From Brachybacterium sillae (GTDB lineage: Bacteria > Actinomycetota > Actinomycetes > Actinomycetales > Dermabacteraceae), in NCBI RefSeq assembly GCF_025028335.1, contig NZ_JAFEUW010000001.1:992001-1056000 (forward strand): DNA of 64,000 bases, given 5' to 3'. How positions within the stretch are numbered: the stretch's first letter is position 1; each line of letters begins with the position of its first letter. Below are positions 8,112-16,940 of the stretch, one piece after another. The notes under the pieces were generated by a model. It was not told where the DNA came from, ran no database searches, and saw only the letters and a program-made list of their open reading frames with translations. The position numbers and the translations under genes were made by a program.

Positions 8112-9572
8112 ATGACCGCACCCGCGACGGACCGACCGTCCGCCCCTGCTGCCGGGTCCCCTGCAGTACCCGTGGCCGAGCTGCTGGAACGTGAACGCCG
8201 GCGCCAACGCGATCGCTCCCGCCTGCTCGCCGACCAGCTCGAGGACCTCGCCCCGCTGCACGCGCTGCGGGAGAACTCGGAGAACGATCCCTTCGCCCCG
8301 GACGAGGTCGATGCCGCGCTCGCCGCCTCCGCTCACCTGCACCTGGGACAGGCCGCCTGGTCGATCCGTCGGGCGCACAGGGCGGTGACGCACTTCGGCA
8401 CCTGCCTTGAGGTGCTGCGCAGCGGTGCCTTCCCCGAGCGCTGGTTCGAGAAGCTCCTCAGCGACAGTGACGGCCTGCCGGACGACGCCTGCCCGGTGCT
8501 CGACACGACCGTCGCGGGATGGGACCTGGAACGCCTGGACGCCCCCGCCTTTTCCCGTCGCCTGGGCCGGGAGATCCGCCGCCTGCAGACCCGTGAGGCC
8601 ACCCCTCCGGAACCCCGCAGCACCCGCAGCGTCGAGCTGTGCCACACCGATCCGCGCACCGGCACCGGCACCCTGCTGGTGCAGGGGCCCGCCCTCGACA
8701 TCCTCGCGCTCGGCCACCAGTTGGATCAGGCGGCGCGGGATGCCGCCACCGCTCAGCGCGCGGCCCTGGCGAGGATTCGCGAGCTGCTGGCCGCCGGGGA
8801 CGAGTCCGGGGCCGAACAGGTCGAGATCCCCTATGACCCGGAGGGTGTGGTCGCCGCCACCGGGAGGGCGCTGAGCCGCCGTGAGCTGCGGTTCCTCATC
8901 CTCACCCGCAGCGTGCGGGATGTCGACGGCACCTTCTCGACCGCGCCGCGTTTCCGCCTCACCGTCACCGTGCCCGCCCTCACCCTGATGGGTGGGCACG
9001 ACCCCGCGCTGATCGAGGGAGCGACCCCGATCCCCGCCGACATGGCACGTCGGCTCGCCGGCAGCGGGGAGGGCGCCCAGGAGTGGTTCCGCATCCTCAC
9101 CGACCCGATGACCGGCCGTTTCCTGGAACGGGACATCACCCGCTACACCCCGTCCGCGCAGATGCTCGAACACCTGCGCCTGCGACACCCCGAATGCGCG
9201 GCCCCCGGCTGCTCCCGGCCGACGGTCGTCGGGGCCGAGGCCGACCACATCGAGGAGTTCGACCACCGCAATCCCCTCGCCGGCGGCCCGACCAGCCTGG
9301 AGAACCTCCACCTGCTGTGCTGGCGCCATCACCAGCTGAAGACCGCCCGCCGGATCGACCCCCACCGCTTCCCCGACGACCCACCCGGCCGCACCCGATG
9401 GACCCTCGGCCCTCCGGGACTGCACCCGGACATCGAACTCGACGTCGACATCGACATCATCACGTTCCACAGCGCGGCGGCCCTGCACCGGGCCGCAGCG
9501 ATGGCTGACCGCGCCCGCGAGCGCGACGGCGACCCCCCGACGGTCCGGGACCCGGGGCCACCCCCGTTCTGA
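8112..9572 (+). CDS. DUF222 / HNH endonuclease-like protein
   Basis: This 486-residue protein has an N-terminal DUF222-like helical region and a C-terminal HNH nuclease motif (about residues 355-420). The motif has two Cys (CAAPGCS), then AEADHIEEFDHRNPLAGG, NLHLLC and WRHHQLK. This is the '13E12' class, present in many copies in actinobacterial genomes; its function is unsettled and may involve mobile DNA or recombination. I use the ATG at 8112 because AGGAGG at 8099-8104 is 7 bases away; the GTG at 8103 overlaps the ribosome site. A TAGCGT hexamer at 8087 is a likely -10. No partner gene indicates a role. Confidence 0.85.
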   Translation: MTAPATDRPSAPAAGSPAVPVAELLERERRRQRDRSRLLADQLEDLAPLHALRENSENDPFAPDEVDAALAASAHLHLGQAAWSIRRAHRAVTHFGTCLEVLRSGAFPERWFEKLLSDSDGLPDDACPVLDTTVAGWDLERLDAPAFSRRLGREIRRLQTREATPPEPRSTRSVELCHTDPRTGTGTLLVQGPALDILALGHQLDQAARDAATAQRAALARIRELLAAGDESGAEQVEIPYDPEGVVAATGRALSRRELRFLILTRSVRDVDGTFSTAPRFRLTVTVPALTLMGGHDPALIEGATPIPADMARRLAGSGEGAQEWFRILTDPMTGRFLERDITRYTPSAQMLEHLRLRHPECAAPGCSRPTVVGAEADHIEEFDHRNPLAGGPTSLENLHLLCWRHHQLKTARRIDPHRFPDDPPGRTRWTLGPPGLHPDIELDVDIDIITFHSAAALHRAAAMADRARERDGDPPTVRDPGPPPF

Positions 9573-9607
9573 CCCAGCCCCACCCCATGCGCCGTATCCT
9601 GGCGCGC

Positions 9608-10120
9608 ATGTCGATCACCCTGCGCGACGCCACTGTGGAGGACGCGCCGATCCTCGTCGCCCTGGTGCGGGCCAACAGGGAGCATTTCGCGACCGGTGAT
9701 CCGGAGCGGCCCGAGTCCTTCTACACCCCGTACGGGCAGCGGCGCGTGCTGGAGGATGCCCTGCACCATCGCGCCGAGGGGACCGCCCTGTTGATGCTGA
9801 TCGAGGAGGACGGTGCGGTGATCGGCCGGATCGGCCTGAGCGGTATCACCCGGGGGGCGTTCCAATCCGCGAGCGTCCACTACGCCGTCGACCGGACGCA
9901 CACCGGTCGCGGTGTCGCCGGCGCGGCGCTCGCCCAGATGGTCGCCCTCGCCCGGGACCAGCTGCGTCTGCATCGGCTGCAGGCGGAGATCATGCCCACC
10001 AACATCGCCTCACGATGCGTGGCCGAGAGATGCGGGTTCCTCCCCTACGGCCTCGCACCCGAGTACCTGCGCCTGCAGGGGCAGTGGCAGACGATGATGC
10101 TCTACCAGCGGATCCTCTAA
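9608..10120 (+). CDS. GNAT-family N-acetyltransferase (RimJ/RimL-like)
   Basis: This 170-residue GNAT-fold acetyltransferase has a central strand ALLMLIEEDGAVIGRIGL, the acetyl-CoA loop area THTGRGVAGAALAQM near residue 100, and a C-terminal LQAEIMPTNIASRCVAERCGF as in RimJ/RimL proteins. The substrate is not predictable. I start at the ATG at 9608 since TATCCT at 9595-9600 sits 7 bases before it; an upstream ATG at 9587 would place that promoter inside the gene. Its stop overlaps the end of a convergent small gene by 4 bases. Confidence 0.87.
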   Translation: MSITLRDATVEDAPILVALVRANREHFATGDPERPESFYTPYGQRRVLEDALHHRAEGTALLMLIEEDGAVIGRIGLSGITRGAFQSASVHYAVDRTHTGRGVAGAALAQMVALARDQLRLHRLQAEIMPTNIASRCVAERCGFLPYGLAPEYLRLQGQWQTMMLYQRIL

Positions 10121-10278
10121 CGCCCCCAGTGCGGGGGGACGTCCCGCAGCAGTCGTGCGTCGTTCGACTCCGGATCAGGCCGGTCCTCGGGTCGATCCTG
10201 CAGACGCTCGCCCTCACGTGTTGGTGGGTCCATCGGACGGCCCGTCAGGGACGAGATCACGACCGGATGCTCGCTCAC
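10117..10278 (-). CDS. Small protein of unknown function, 53 residues
   Basis: The reading frame starts at a GTG that overlaps the stop of the upstream nuclease-domain fragment by 4 bases (GTGA), and AGGAG lies 6 bases ahead of it, so a real coupled start is likely. The product is hydrophilic, begins SEHPVVISSLTGRPMDPP and is rich in Asp, Glu and Arg, without a membrane segment or known motif. It appears to be the last gene of the helicase-like operon. I do not recognise a family. A longer overlapping frame begins at 10644 but its first part is out of phase with real coding. Confidence 0.6.
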   Translation of the reverse strand: MSEHPVVISSLTGRPMDPPTREGERLQDRPEDRPDPESNDARLLRDVPPHWGR

Positions 10279-11012
10279 TGCCGCTCCTGGTAACGACGGA
10301 TCGCAGAGCTCACCGACACGTCCAGCAGCACCGAGCGCTTCTCGAAGCCGAGGAAGCTGCGCACCTCCGCTGCCAGCTGATCCTCCAGGCGGGCACGCCC
10401 ATCGGAGCAGATGTACTCCACCACGGCATCGAAATCCTCCGGACCATAGAACGCCAGCGGGTGCCCCGCGGGGATCTGCGGCCGCGGCAGCCGCTTCCGG
10501 ATGGTGCCGACCCCCTGCGGCGAACGCGGCTGTTCCTCGCTGCGCGCCAGCATCAGGGCCCGGTCGACCGCCCGACGGATCCGCTCGGCCTCGCCCTCCG
10601 GATCGATGAACAGCGCCCACGACCACACACGCTCCGTCGACCACCCGGCGGACTCCAGCCGCTCCGCCCGCAGCCGGTCGCGTTCGCGCTGACTGGGGGT
10701 GTTCACGTACGGCTCACCATCGGTGTCGACCGCCACCAGCATCCGACCCGGCAACTCCGGATGACCGAGCGCCAGTTCGATCCGGTCATCCGTCAGGCCG
10801 TAATCCGGCTCGACGATGAGCCCGTGCCGCCACAGGCGGTCGGCCAGATCCGCCAGCAGAGCCTCCGTCTCCGGGGTTCGGGCAGGGCGCTGCGGGGTCG
10901 CATCGGCTTCGGCGGGTGCCTCGGCGGGCTCAGCCGTGGTGGAGCCGGACTCCGCGGTCGATGGCTCGTTCGATTCCTCCGACGATTCCTCGGGGGTGTC
11001 CGGGTCCTCGGG
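10275..11012 (-). pseudogene. C-terminal nuclease-domain part of the helicase-like protein, cut off by frameshift
   Basis: This frame continues the preceding gene after a one-base shift at the G4 run 11010-11013. It encodes about 245 residues: an acidic, Ser/Glu/Pro-rich linker, then a Vsr-like PD-(D/E)xK domain (REase_MTES_1575 type) with HGLIVEPDYGLTDDRIELAL, MLVAVDTDG and the RDRLRAERLESAGW stretch. This domain caps DUF4011-type helicases. No ATG or GTG exists at the head of this part; the best free-standing start is a TTG at 10754. If the shift is a sequencing error, the whole protein would be about 1447 residues. Otherwise the nuclease domain is lost or made only by frameshifting. Confidence 0.7.
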
Positions 11013-14000
11013 GATTCCTCCGCCAGAGCGGCGTCCAGGGCGGCGTCGAGATCGGCCTCGTCGGCAGGGGCCTCGGCGGGGGCGTCCGCGGGCTGGGCCA
11101 GATCCAGGTCGTCCTCACCGGTGCGCAGGTACACCAGCAGTGCGCGCAGGTCGCGGGTGCCGTCATGGCGCAGGCGTGACGGGTCCAGATCCTCCGCGGC
11201 GAGCGCCGACACCACCGTGGTGCGGCCACGGGCTCGGGTGAGCACGGTCGCGAGGGCCTGTCGGCCCCTCGCCTCCGACAGCGGTCCGAAGCGATGCAGG
11301 ACCCGGCCGTGCGGGGTCTTCCCGAAGCCCAGGGAGACGATCACATCGTCCCGCACCAGAGCGGAGGCCTGCGCGGCGTGCGCCACCGTGAAGAACTCCT
11401 TCTGCCCGGGGTCGAAGAACTCCCGCACCCCCGGGATCACCGTCACCGTGTTCACCACGCGCTCCATCACCCGTCGGGCATGGGCCGGGGTGAGGGTCAG
11501 CACGGCCAGCGACCGCTCCGGTCGGGTGCGGGCGTGCTCGATGACCAGGTCGGTGACGCGCCGCAGCTCCGCCTCGGTGCTCTCCACGTACTCGGCGTCC
11601 TGGCTCACGGCGCCGCGTCCGTTCTCCACCAGCACCAGCCGGTCCGGTTCCAGCCCGACGGGGCTCGGCACCGCCAGCAGCGGGTCGATGCCGCTGCGGC
11701 GCTGCGCGAAGGACCGCACCCCGTCGGTGGCGACATGCGGGTCCCGGTGCAGCGACACCGTCGGCACCACCTGGCGCATCTCATCGAGAAGGCTCGGGCC
11801 CTGCCCGCCGGCGTACTCCAGGGCATCACCGACGACGACGGTCTGGGCGCCTCGGGCGATCGCCGGCAGACCGGCGGCGGTCGGCAGGCGGCCACCGTCG
11901 GCGATGATCACCACGTCCACGTGCCGGCCCCGCGGAACCACCTGCGGCACCAGGTACGGGGACGCGATCCATGTGGGGCGCGCCCGGAACAGGATGTCCT
12001 CGTACTTCGCAGCGAGGTCACGCACCGAGATGGTCGAGGACCGGGCGAGCTCCGCGATCGCGGCGCGGGAGGTGTCCGGGAAACGCTTCATCGTCTCCAC
12101 CAGCACCTCGTCGGCGGCGGACCGCACCCGATGCTGCGCCTGCGCCAGATGCTGGGCGTCCAGACGCCGGAACCGCTCCGCCACCTGCGACAGGGAGGTG
12201 CCGTCGTACTGGGAGATCGTCGGCTCCGCACCGGCGATGAGCTCCAGCACCGACCGCCACCAGGCGAGCTCCAGTTCCGCGGCCACGTGGACGGGTCGGA
12301 CCCGGCGCACCCGCAGGTCCTCCACCAGCTCGCCGAGCCCGTCGAACTCCAGGCGGCGCACCAGGACCGTGCGGCGGGGCAACGACTCGAGGTCGTCCCG
12401 GTCGCGGTGCAGTGCCTCGGCCCGCGCCTCCAGATCCGTGAAGGACGTGCGCGCCAGGTCTCCACCGGCGGGGGTGCCGTCCAGCAGCACCGCGAGTTCG
12501 TCGAACACCCGCTGGGTCTCGGCGATGGTCTGCTCGGTGCGCTCCACCTCGGTGGGCACCGACGGCGTCCGCGGAGGGAGCACCTGGTCCTTCCGCCAGG
12601 CATCCCGCACGCGACGGGCGTCGATCAGGGCGGCGTGCAGGTCGGGCGCCAGGGAGGCTGGTCGCTGCAGCGCCGCGGCCTCCTTCCGCAGGGCCCGACG
12701 GGCGCCCCAGCCGAGCGTCACCCCGTGCTCCTCGCGCCACTGCCGGTCTCCGGTGGCGGCCACCATCTGCCCCAGCTCCGCGGTGAACACGGCCGGCTGG
12801 AACACGGCGAGCACCTGCCGCACCCGCTCCAGCAGACCGACACGAGCCCGCAGCTCATCGAGGGTGGTGGCGTCGCGCAGTCCGATCGCCTCACCGGTGG
12901 CGCCGGCATCGGTGCGCAGTTGCGGCAGCAGTCTTTCGCGCAGCTCGTCCAGCAGGTCTGCCGCGCGGGCGGCCTGGGTGTCGGAGCTGATCGCGGCTCC
13001 GTACCAGGCGGAGTCCTCCGGGCCGGTGGCGAACACTCCGATCTCGGCGGCCTCCTGGAGGGCGCGTGCGTAGTCCTCCCGTTCCCGGCCCACCATCGCG
13101 GCGGCGACGTCGGCGCGCAGCCGCACCGTGGTGCGCGGCGCCGGACGTCGACGGGTCAGCTCCGCGAGCGCGGAGATCGCATCGTGGGCGGAGGCCTCCC
13201 ACGGCTCCTGGATCCGGTGCATCGCCTCGACGTGCCCGATGAGGGTGGAGCGCGCCTCCGCCAGCTCCGGCGGCTCCTGCGTGCTCACGGGTGAGGTGAT
13301 GCTGCCGGCACGACGCAGGCTCTGCAGCAGAGCCTGCGAGGCGTTGCGCTGCAGTGCGGGATCGGGTGACAGGTCGAACACGAGGTCCTCGAGGCCCCGC
13401 TCCTGGGCCGCGTGCACCAGGGCGGTGAGGCTGCTGCGGCGCTGGGAGACGAGCAGCACGCTGCGACCGCGGGCGTTTAACTCCTCCGCGAGGTCCATCA
13501 CCAGGCCCAGACCGTCGGTGCCCGGGGGGACGGTCACCGCGAGGTGACTGCCGGCGAGGACCCGCTGCAGCACTGCGGTGCGGTCAGGATCGACGGCCGC
13601 TACCAACTCGGCCTCGTCGAGTGCCTCCCCGTCGCCGGCCTCCTGTGCGGCGGTGGTGAGCTCCGTGCGGGCGTCGGTGTCCCCGGCGAGCGCCGCCACC
13701 AGCGGATGCTCCACCCAGTCATGCGGGTCGCTCTCCAGGTCGTCGACCACCGCACCGGTCGCGTCCAACAGGTTGCCGACCACCAGCGCGTGCGAGACCC
13801 GGAACCCGGGCAGGGGGTCACCGAGCGCGCGGAACGCGTCGAGCACCGGCGTCGGGTCGAATCCGTAGGGCCCGTCGGTGGTGGCGAGCAGCGCCCGGGC
13901 GTCGACCGCCACCCCGGCGTCGCGCAGTGCCCGCAGCAGCACCGGGTTGAGGTCGACCGTGGTGTCGAGATCCAGCTCGACGTCCTCGCGGGCGTTTCCG

Positions 14001-14617
14001 CGCAACCGCAGGGTGATGGGGCGCAACAGCACGGGCGCCTGCAGGGGGCGGCCGCCGTCGGCGGGCGTCCAGGTGGCCTCCCCGATCGCCAGGTGGCAGG
14101 TGGTCAGGCCGATCTCGTCGGCGGCCCGCTCGGCCTGTTCGCGGATGGCGCGGGCGTGGGCGCGGGCATCGGCCAGGGCGCCGACCTCCCGCACCAGGGA
14201 GGACAGGCGCGTGGCGCCGCGGCCCGCGAGCAGCTGCGCCAGGCCCGACGGGTGGGAATGGGTGAGGTCGAGCACCTGCCCGGCGTCGCGCATGTGGGTG
14301 AGGAAGCTGCGACGTTCCGTGCCGGCGCCCATGGTGACCGCCCAGCGGGCGAGCGCCTCCCCGACGATGTCCGCGCGGCTCATGCGCTCCGCCTCGAAGG
14401 GACGCGGGGGCAGGGAGACCTGGTCCTGATCGGGGGCGACCCCGGCGTCGACGGGGCCCGTGCGGTGGTCGACCGCCACGGCGATCGCCGAGGCCGCGGG
14501 CGACGGCGCAGCGGGCGGCGCGGGCCGCACGATCACCGGTTCGGCACTCTCCTTCGGGGTGCTCTCCGGCGTCTCGTCCTCAGGGCGGGGTCGACGGCGC
14601 AGGGGGTTCCACTTCAC
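10793..14617 (-). CDS. DUF4011-like superfamily 1 helicase relative with lost ATPase motifs
   Basis: As read, 1274 residues; only about 1-1202 are in the true frame, and the Arg/Pro-rich remainder is out of phase. The fold follows DUF4011/DNA2-like helicases: an N-terminal DUF4011-like domain (about 60-300), a RecA-like core, coiled insertions and a second RecA-like part ending in LTRARG. The P-loop expected near residue 365 reads VPPGTDGLGLV, without the GK(S/T). The Walker B near 903 reads VVIIADGGR, without Asp-Glu-Ala. ATP hydrolysis is therefore doubtful. It starts at GTG, with TAGCGT 6 bases ahead. Function unknown; a nucleic-acid binding or defence role is possible. Confidence 0.75.
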   Translation of the reverse strand: MKWNPLRRRPRPEDETPESTPKESAEPVIVRPAPPAAPSPAASAIAVAVDHRTGPVDAGVAPDQDQVSLPPRPFEAERMSRADIVGEALARWAVTMGAGTERRSFLTHMRDAGQVLDLTHSHPSGLAQLLAGRGATRLSSLVREVGALADARAHARAIREQAERAADEIGLTTCHLAIGEATWTPADGGRPLQAPVLLRPITLRLRGNAREDVELDLDTTVDLNPVLLRALRDAGVAVDARALLATTDGPYGFDPTPVLDAFRALGDPLPGFRVSHALVVGNLLDATGAVVDDLESDPHDWVEHPLVAALAGDTDARTELTTAAQEAGDGEALDEAELVAAVDPDRTAVLQRVLAGSHLAVTVPPGTDGLGLVMDLAEELNARGRSVLLVSQRRSSLTALVHAAQERGLEDLVFDLSPDPALQRNASQALLQSLRRAGSITSPVSTQEPPELAEARSTLIGHVEAMHRIQEPWEASAHDAISALAELTRRRPAPRTTVRLRADVAAAMVGREREDYARALQEAAEIGVFATGPEDSAWYGAAISSDTQAARAADLLDELRERLLPQLRTDAGATGEAIGLRDATTLDELRARVGLLERVRQVLAVFQPAVFTAELGQMVAATGDRQWREEHGVTLGWGARRALRKEAAALQRPASLAPDLHAALIDARRVRDAWRKDQVLPPRTPSVPTEVERTEQTIAETQRVFDELAVLLDGTPAGGDLARTSFTDLEARAEALHRDRDDLESLPRRTVLVRRLEFDGLGELVEDLRVRRVRPVHVAAELELAWWRSVLELIAGAEPTISQYDGTSLSQVAERFRRLDAQHLAQAQHRVRSAADEVLVETMKRFPDTSRAAIAELARSSTISVRDLAAKYEDILFRARPTWIASPYLVPQVVPRGRHVDVVIIADGGRLPTAAGLPAIARGAQTVVVGDALEYAGGQGPSLLDEMRQVVPTVSLHRDPHVATDGVRSFAQRRSGIDPLLAVPSPVGLEPDRLVLVENGRGAVSQDAEYVESTEAELRRVTDLVIEHARTRPERSLAVLTLTPAHARRVMERVVNTVTVIPGVREFFDPGQKEFFTVAHAAQASALVRDDVIVSLGFGKTPHGRVLHRFGPLSEARGRQALATVLTRARGRTTVVSALAAEDLDPSRLRHDGTRDLRALLVYLRTGEDDLDLAQPADAPAEAPADEADLDAALDAALAEESPRTRTPPRNRRRNRTSHRPRSPAPPRLSPPRHPPKPMRPRSALPEPRRRRLCWRIWPTACGGTGSSSSRITA

Positions 14618-14642
14618 CCCTCCACGCTACCGGTCCCGGGGC

Positions 14643-15455
14643 TCAGACCTCGTGCAACCGCACCGAATGCTCGCGCGCGTGCTCGTGGAGTTCCGCATCG
14701 ACCGGTCCGGCGATCACCAGGTCCGTGAGGGTCGCGATGGGGCAGATCCCCGCCAGGGCACGGTGTCCCACCTTCTCCGCGGTCGCGAGGCCCACCACCC
14801 GGCGGGAGTGGCTAATCATAGTGCGGGTCACCCCGGCCTCTGCGTCGGAATTGCAGGTCAGACCCGCCTGGACATCCAGGCCGATCATCCCGACGAACAT
14901 GACGTCCAGCCACAGGTCCCGCATCGTGGCGGTGGCCAGCGGGCCGGTGAGCTCGAAGCTGTACGGCTCGGCCACACCGCCCAGCACCACCGTGCGCACC
15001 GCGGGGCGCAGGACCGCCTCGGTGGCGATGTTGAGCGCCGCGCACACCACCGTCAGGCCAGGCGCGCCGTCGCGGGCGTCGAGGTCGGTGCGGGAGACCA
15101 CGCGGCGGGCCGTGGAGGTGGTGGTGCGGCCGCCGTTGAACCCGACGATCTGCCCGGGATCCACCAGGGCCGCGGCAGCGGTCGCCACCCGTTCCCGGGC
15201 CGCGGCGCCGTCGCCTCCGGAGCGCGGCGGGGTCGCCAGGGAGTACGCGACATCGATGGCGACCAGGCCACCATGGGTGCGTCGCGCCAGCTGCGCGCGC
15301 TCCATCTCCAGGAAGTCACGCCGCACGGTCGATTCGCTGATGCCCAGCTGCTCGGCTACCTGCGCGACCGAGAGGCGCTTGGACTCCGCCAGGAGACCCA
15401 GGATGTGGTCCCAGCGGCTCGACTTGTCGCGGGGGGCGTCGGGGAGGGATTTCAC
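14643..15455 (-). CDS. DeoR/GlpR-family transcriptional regulator
   Basis: This 270-residue repressor-type protein has an N-terminal helix-turn-helix, LSVAQVAEQLGISESTVRRDF (about residues 23-43), and a C-terminal phosphosugar-sensing domain with the typical ending TNLTDLVIAG-like CPIATLTDLVIAG. DeoR proteins usually control sugar or nucleoside use and respond to a phosphorylated sugar. I start at the GTG at 15455, which overlaps the copC stop by 4 bases (GTGA); the longer frame to 15536 would lie inside copC. No sugar genes adjoin, so the target is unknown. Confidence 0.87.
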   Translation of the reverse strand: MKSLPDAPRDKSSRWDHILGLLAESKRLSVAQVAEQLGISESTVRRDFLEMERAQLARRTHGGLVAIDVAYSLATPPRSGGDGAAARERVATAAAALVDPGQIVGFNGGRTTTSTARRVVSRTDLDARDGAPGLTVVCAALNIATEAVLRPAVRTVVLGGVAEPYSFELTGPLATATMRDLWLDVMFVGMIGLDVQAGLTCNSDAEAGVTRTMISHSRRVVGLATAEKVGHRALAGICPIATLTDLVIAGPVDAELHEHAREHSVRLHEV

Positions 15456-15997
15456 CTGTCCATTGTGCGCCGCGCCAGCAGGATCCCTGCCCCCACCGCC
15501 AGCACGGCCAAGGCGCCGACGCCGATCAGCAGCCACGGGGCCCCGCTCGACGGGGCTGGGGCGGGCTCAGGTGCGGTCGTGGGGCTCGGTGTGGGGGCGG
15601 GTGCTGAGGTGGCTGTGGCACTCGGGGTCGGCCCGTCCACCGTCACGCTGAGCGTGCCCTCGATCGGGTGCCCGTCGGAGGACACCACCCGCCACTGCAC
15701 AGTGGAGGTGCCCGCCGGCAACGGCTGCTCCAGGTCCAGCGTCGCATCGAGGCCGTCCACCGTCGGCTCCCCCCGCTGCAGCTCGGTGCCGTCCGGACCT
15801 GTCACCACCACCAGGGAGCCGACGTCGAGGGGCTCCGAGGAGTACGTCAGGGTGATGCGCTCGGGCGACTCCTGGACGGTGGTGCCGTCAGCGGGATCCG
15901 AGGACACCAGCTGGTCGTGGGCGAGAGCCGCGGGGGCGACCGACACCCCCAGGACCAGCACCAGCAGGGACAGCAGGAGACGGGACAGACGGCGCAT
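15452..15997 (-). CDS. CopC-domain copper-binding exported protein with C-terminal anchor
   Basis: This 181-residue protein has a signal peptide ending in ALA followed directly by HDQL, so the mature chain would begin with His, as CopC proteins need for the Cu(II) histidine brace. A second ligand pair appears in SSDGHPIEG. A Pro/Thr/Ala-rich linker (about 125-150) leads to a C-terminal membrane helix with a short Arg tail, so the copper domain sits outside the cell. Related CopC/YcnJ proteins take part in copper uptake or handling. TAGGGT lies exactly 6 bases before the ATG. It overlaps the DeoR gene by 4 bases. Confidence 0.88.
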   Translation of the reverse strand: MRRLSRLLLSLLVLVLGVSVAPAALAHDQLVSSDPADGTTVQESPERITLTYSSEPLDVGSLVVVTGPDGTELQRGEPTVDGLDATLDLEQPLPAGTSTVQWRVVSSDGHPIEGTLSVTVDGPTPSATATSAPAPTPSPTTAPEPAPAPSSGAPWLLIGVGALAVLAVGAGILLARRTMDR

Positions 15998-16003
15998 CCC
16001 CCC

Positions 16004-16022
16004 ACCCTACGTGCCGTACGAT
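16004..16022. promoter_or_regulatory. Divergent -10 elements for copC and tRNA-Arg
   Basis: On the minus strand TAGGGT (16009 to 16004) lies 6 bases before the copC start. On the plus strand TACGAT (16017-16022) lies 8 bases before the first tRNA base. The two hexamers are 7 bases apart, so RNA polymerase binding at one should exclude the other. Confidence 0.65.
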
Positions 16023-16030
16023 GATCCGGC

Positions 16031-16106
16031 GCCCCCGTAGCTCAGGGGATAGAGCACCGCTCTCCTAAAGCGGGTGTCGCGCGTTCGAATCGCGCCGGGG
16101 GCACCA
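16031..16106 (+). tRNA. tRNA-Arg (anticodon CCT)
   Basis: A full cloverleaf can be drawn. The acceptor stem GCCCCCG pairs with CGGGGGC, and the D arm is GCTC/GAGC. The anticodon stem CCGCT/AGCGG holds loop CTCCTAA with anticodon CCT at 16094 minus 30, that is 16064-16066. The T arm carries GTTCGAATC. The discriminator is A and the CCA end is encoded. It reads AGG codons. The opposite strand of this gene also encodes the last residues of a membrane protein. Confidence 0.95.
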
Positions 16107-16913
16107 CAGTGCCAGCAGCAGCCATCCGATGACGATCAGCAGCGCGCCGAGGCCGACGATTATCGTCGCCTGCGGCTGGACGTCCGTGGTCAGCTTCGTC
16201 TCGAAGGCCTGCACCACGCGCCCGACGATCGGTGCCCGGTCGAGGGCGTCGGGCACCAGGGCGGGGACCTGACCCAGCAGGTACCACAGCGTTCCCCCGG
16301 TGAGCAGGGCCGTCACACCGGTGACGATCAGCAGCGCCCGCCGGTGGGCCCCGATCAGCAGCCCGAGCATGGCGGCGACCAGCGCGATGGGCAGCAGCCG
16401 GTCCGCCCACACCGCCCACTGGGGCACCTGCTCCAGCCACGCCGGGCGAGCGAAGGTGGCGAGGGTGACCGTCATGTCCTCCGGAAGCGGGATGTCCAGC
16501 GGCAGCAGGTTCTCCACGGGGGCCGCGAGCGCTTCCGCCGCGGGCTGCAGATTCACCCGCACGGCCGGATCCTCCGGCCCGAACAGCGAGTCATGGAAGG
16601 CGGCCATCGACGCAGCCCACATGCGCTCATACACGTCGGTGCCGGTCAGTTTCGTCACCTGCTCCTCCACCAGGGGCTCCACCCGGGAGGACAGCCAGCG
16701 GGGGATGCGCGGGCTCCCGACGACCCGGGCTGCCGCCTCGTCGGCCACCTGGGTACGGAACTGCGGGTCGCTGCCCACCGGCACCGCCACAGCGAGAAAG
16801 CCCTCCCTGTCCACCACGTGACGGTCAAGCCACACGGCAGGCAGGGAGAGCGTTCCCAGAAGAGTCGCGGCGATCAGGAGGATCGCGCCGAGGACGTCGC
16901 GAAGGGGGCGCAT
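16065..16913 (-). CDS. Four-helix membrane protein of unknown function, tail overlapping the tRNA
   Basis: This 282-residue protein has a first membrane helix at residues 8-28, a large outside region of about 140 residues, then three helices near 165-190, 195-215 and 245-265. I recognise no domain. The last dozen residues (CPRRDSNARHPL) are encoded by the antisense strand of the tRNA-Arg gene, so the stop codon lies within the tRNA. A TAGGCT hexamer is 8 bases before the ATG, a near-leaderless layout. The gene stands alone, with the NlpC/P60 gene 27 bases upstream on the same strand. Confidence 0.75.
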   Translation of the reverse strand: MRPLRDVLGAILLIAATLLGTLSLPAVWLDRHVVDREGFLAVAVPVGSDPQFRTQVADEAAARVVGSPRIPRWLSSRVEPLVEEQVTKLTGTDVYERMWAASMAAFHDSLFGPEDPAVRVNLQPAAEALAAPVENLLPLDIPLPEDMTVTLATFARPAWLEQVPQWAVWADRLLPIALVAAMLGLLIGAHRRALLIVTGVTALLTGGTLWYLLGQVPALVPDALDRAPIVGRVVQAFETKLTTDVQPQATIIVGLGALLIVIGWLLLALWCPRRDSNARHPL

Positions 16914-16940
16914 GGCACGGAAGCCTAGGCCCCGGGCGCG

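Noticed and set aside
10155-13294. Very long plus-strand frames opposite the helicase-like gene
   Set aside because: Ser/Arg-rich antisense translation without start signals or domains.
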